Positions 63,082 to 64,000 of a stretch of DNA of 64,000 nucleotides are shown here, piece after piece. Both the position numbers and the translations under genes were made by a program. Each line of letters begins with the position of its first letter. Position 1 is the first letter of the stretch. The DNA lies in assembly GCF_017357245.1 (NCBI RefSeq), contig NZ_CP071612.1, positions 2,421,001-2,485,000 of the forward strand, read 5' to 3'. Source of the DNA: Rhizobium bangladeshense. GTDB taxonomy: Bacteria; Pseudomonadota; Alphaproteobacteria; Rhizobiales; Rhizobiaceae. The notes below the pieces were generated by a model. That model had not been told where the DNA came from. It searched no databases and saw nothing but the letters and a program-made list of their open reading frames with translations.

Positions 63082-64000
63082 ATGATGACATTGCTGATCA
63101 TTGCCTATCTCGGAGGCGTGCTGACCATTCTCAGCCCCTGCATCCTCCCCATCCTCCCCTTCGTCTTCGCCCGAGCCGGCCAACCTTTCGTCAAGAGCAC
63201 TCTGCCGATGCTGGTGGGCATGGCCGCCACTTTCGCGCTCGTTGCCACGCTAGCCGCGGTGGGCGGCGGCTGGGCGATCCGTGCCAATGAATATGGCCGC
63301 CTTGCCGCGATCGTCCTGCTCGCGCTCTTCGGAGCGAGCCTGCTATCTCCGCGCTTTGCAAGCACGCTTGCCCGCCCGATCGTCAATCTCGGCAACAATC
63401 TTATGAATGCCGGTGGCGGGGGACTCGCGGCCCCGACAGTGAAGAGCGCGCTCATCCTCGGCGTCGCCACCGGCCTCCTCTGGGCGCCCTGCGCCGGCCC
63501 GATTCTCGGCCTCGTGCTGACCGGCGCGGCATTGCAGGGCGCCAATCTGCAGACGACCGTCCTCTTGATCGCCTATGCCGCCGGCGCTGCGACCTCGCTT
63601 TCGGTCGCCTTGCTTGTCGGCGGCAAAATCTTCGCTACGATAAAGCGTTCGCTTGGCATCGGCGACCGAATTCGCCAAGTGGTCGGCGCTGCCGTGCTGG
63701 CAGGCGTTACCGTCATCGCGCTCGGTCTCGACACCAGCCTGCTGGCGCGCCTTTCCTATGCCAGCACCGCCTCGCTGGAACAGGCCGTGCTGGACAGGCT
63801 GCACGCCAAGCCGGCCGGCGGCACGCCCTCTGAGGTGGCGAGCAATGACGCGATCCTTCCCGCGAGCGATGCAAAGAGGCCTTTCCGCAGTGATCTGCCC
63901 ATCGAAGGTTATGCGCCTTCGTTCGACGGCGCGGTCGACTGGCTGAACTCGAAGCCTCTGACCTCCGAGCAACTGCGGGGCAAGGTGGTGCTCGTCGACT
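63082..64000 (+). CDS. DipZ/CcdA-type thiol-disulfide transporter with thioredoxin-like domain (3' end outside window)
   Basis: A membrane protein that carries reducing power across the inner membrane, partial at 306 residues. The two reactive cysteines of the CcdA/DsbD core are Cys20 (TILSPCILPILPF) and Cys137 (LLWAPCAGPILG); several hydrophobic spans lie between and after. From about residue 270 a periplasmic thioredoxin-like domain begins (SFDGAVDWLNSKPLTSEQLR then GKVVLVD), as in DipZ. AAAGGAAACG precedes two adjacent ATGs. The cut prevents checking the thioredoxin CxxC motif. Confidence 0.9.
   Translation, partial: MMTLLIIAYLGGVLTILSPCILPILPFVFARAGQPFVKSTLPMLVGMAATFALVATLAAVGGGWAIRANEYGRLAAIVLLALFGASLLSPRFASTLARPIVNLGNNLMNAGGGGLAAPTVKSALILGVATGLLWAPCAGPILGLVLTGAALQGANLQTTVLLIAYAAGAATSLSVALLVGGKIFATIKRSLGIGDRIRQVVGAAVLAGVTVIALGLDTSLLARLSYASTASLEQAVLDRLHAKPAGGTPSEVASNDAILPASDAKRPFRSDLPIEGYAPSFDGAVDWLNSKPLTSEQLRGKVVLVD

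Overview
The window looks like a chromosomal segment of a fast-growing Rhizobiaceae species, most likely Rhizobium (leguminosarum/etli group). Base composition is about 60% G+C, gene families are typical of Rhizobiales (DUF2865, DUF2059 and DUF1003 proteins, class II DAHP synthase, a MarR/LtrA cluster), and short mosaic palindromic repeats of the kind scattered through rhizobial genomes occur near 40.1, 50.7 and 61.6 kb. Genes are dense on both strands. I see no rRNA, tRNA, CRISPR array, IS element or prophage.

Region 1 (1-6.5 kb): a minus-strand operon for uptake and hydrolysis of an amino-acid-like or peptide-like compound (M20 amidohydrolase, M28 peptidase with a changed active site, binding protein, two permeases, truncated ATPase), divergent from a GntR/FCD regulator with a perfect 16-bp palindrome between them. 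Region 2 (6.7-18.8 kb): a DUF2865 protein; bluB under a cobalamin riboswitch; a chemoreceptor followed by a free periplasmic Cache-like protein; a class I DAHP synthase preceded by what reads as a complete aromatic-amino-acid attenuator; a TolB-like propeller; nadE; and an exporter-type ABC protein. Region 3 (18.8-40.1 kb) is mostly housekeeping: class II DAHP synthase, an orphan TadG-like protein, glutathione reductase, acylphosphatase, rpiA, gph, an L,D-transpeptidase, class II and class I fumarases only 2 kb apart, a diguanylate cyclase, a MarR regulator with its operator, an LtrA protein and moaA.

Region 4 (40.1-51.6 kb) is accessory and the most interesting metabolically. A decayed siderophore-type ABC ATPase is followed by a sugar or polyol catabolic locus: SorC regulator, FGGY kinase and a split transketolase on the minus strand, facing an RbsCBA-type importer and two SDR dehydrogenases on the plus strand, plus a relic of a triosephosphate isomerase. 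A shared operator-like motif (GTGAAT-N4-ATTCAC and variants) sits in the divergent promoter and in front of the SorC gene. The set suggests a dedicated route in which a polyol or unusual pentose is imported, oxidised to a ketose, phosphorylated and cleaved by a private transketolase.

Region 5 (51.9-64 kb): a DMT exporter, mobA-mobB, a two-domain KaiC-like ATPase co-transcribed with a hybrid histidine kinase, a cupin relic, a maiA / small secreted protein / ohr cluster, an OmpR-EnvZ-type two-component pair, a Tat-exported epoxide-hydrolase-like enzyme with a cluster of GATACA repeats upstream, and the start of a DipZ/CcdA-type thiol-disulfide transporter cut by the window edge.

All functional statements come from reading motifs in the translated sequence; no database search was run.
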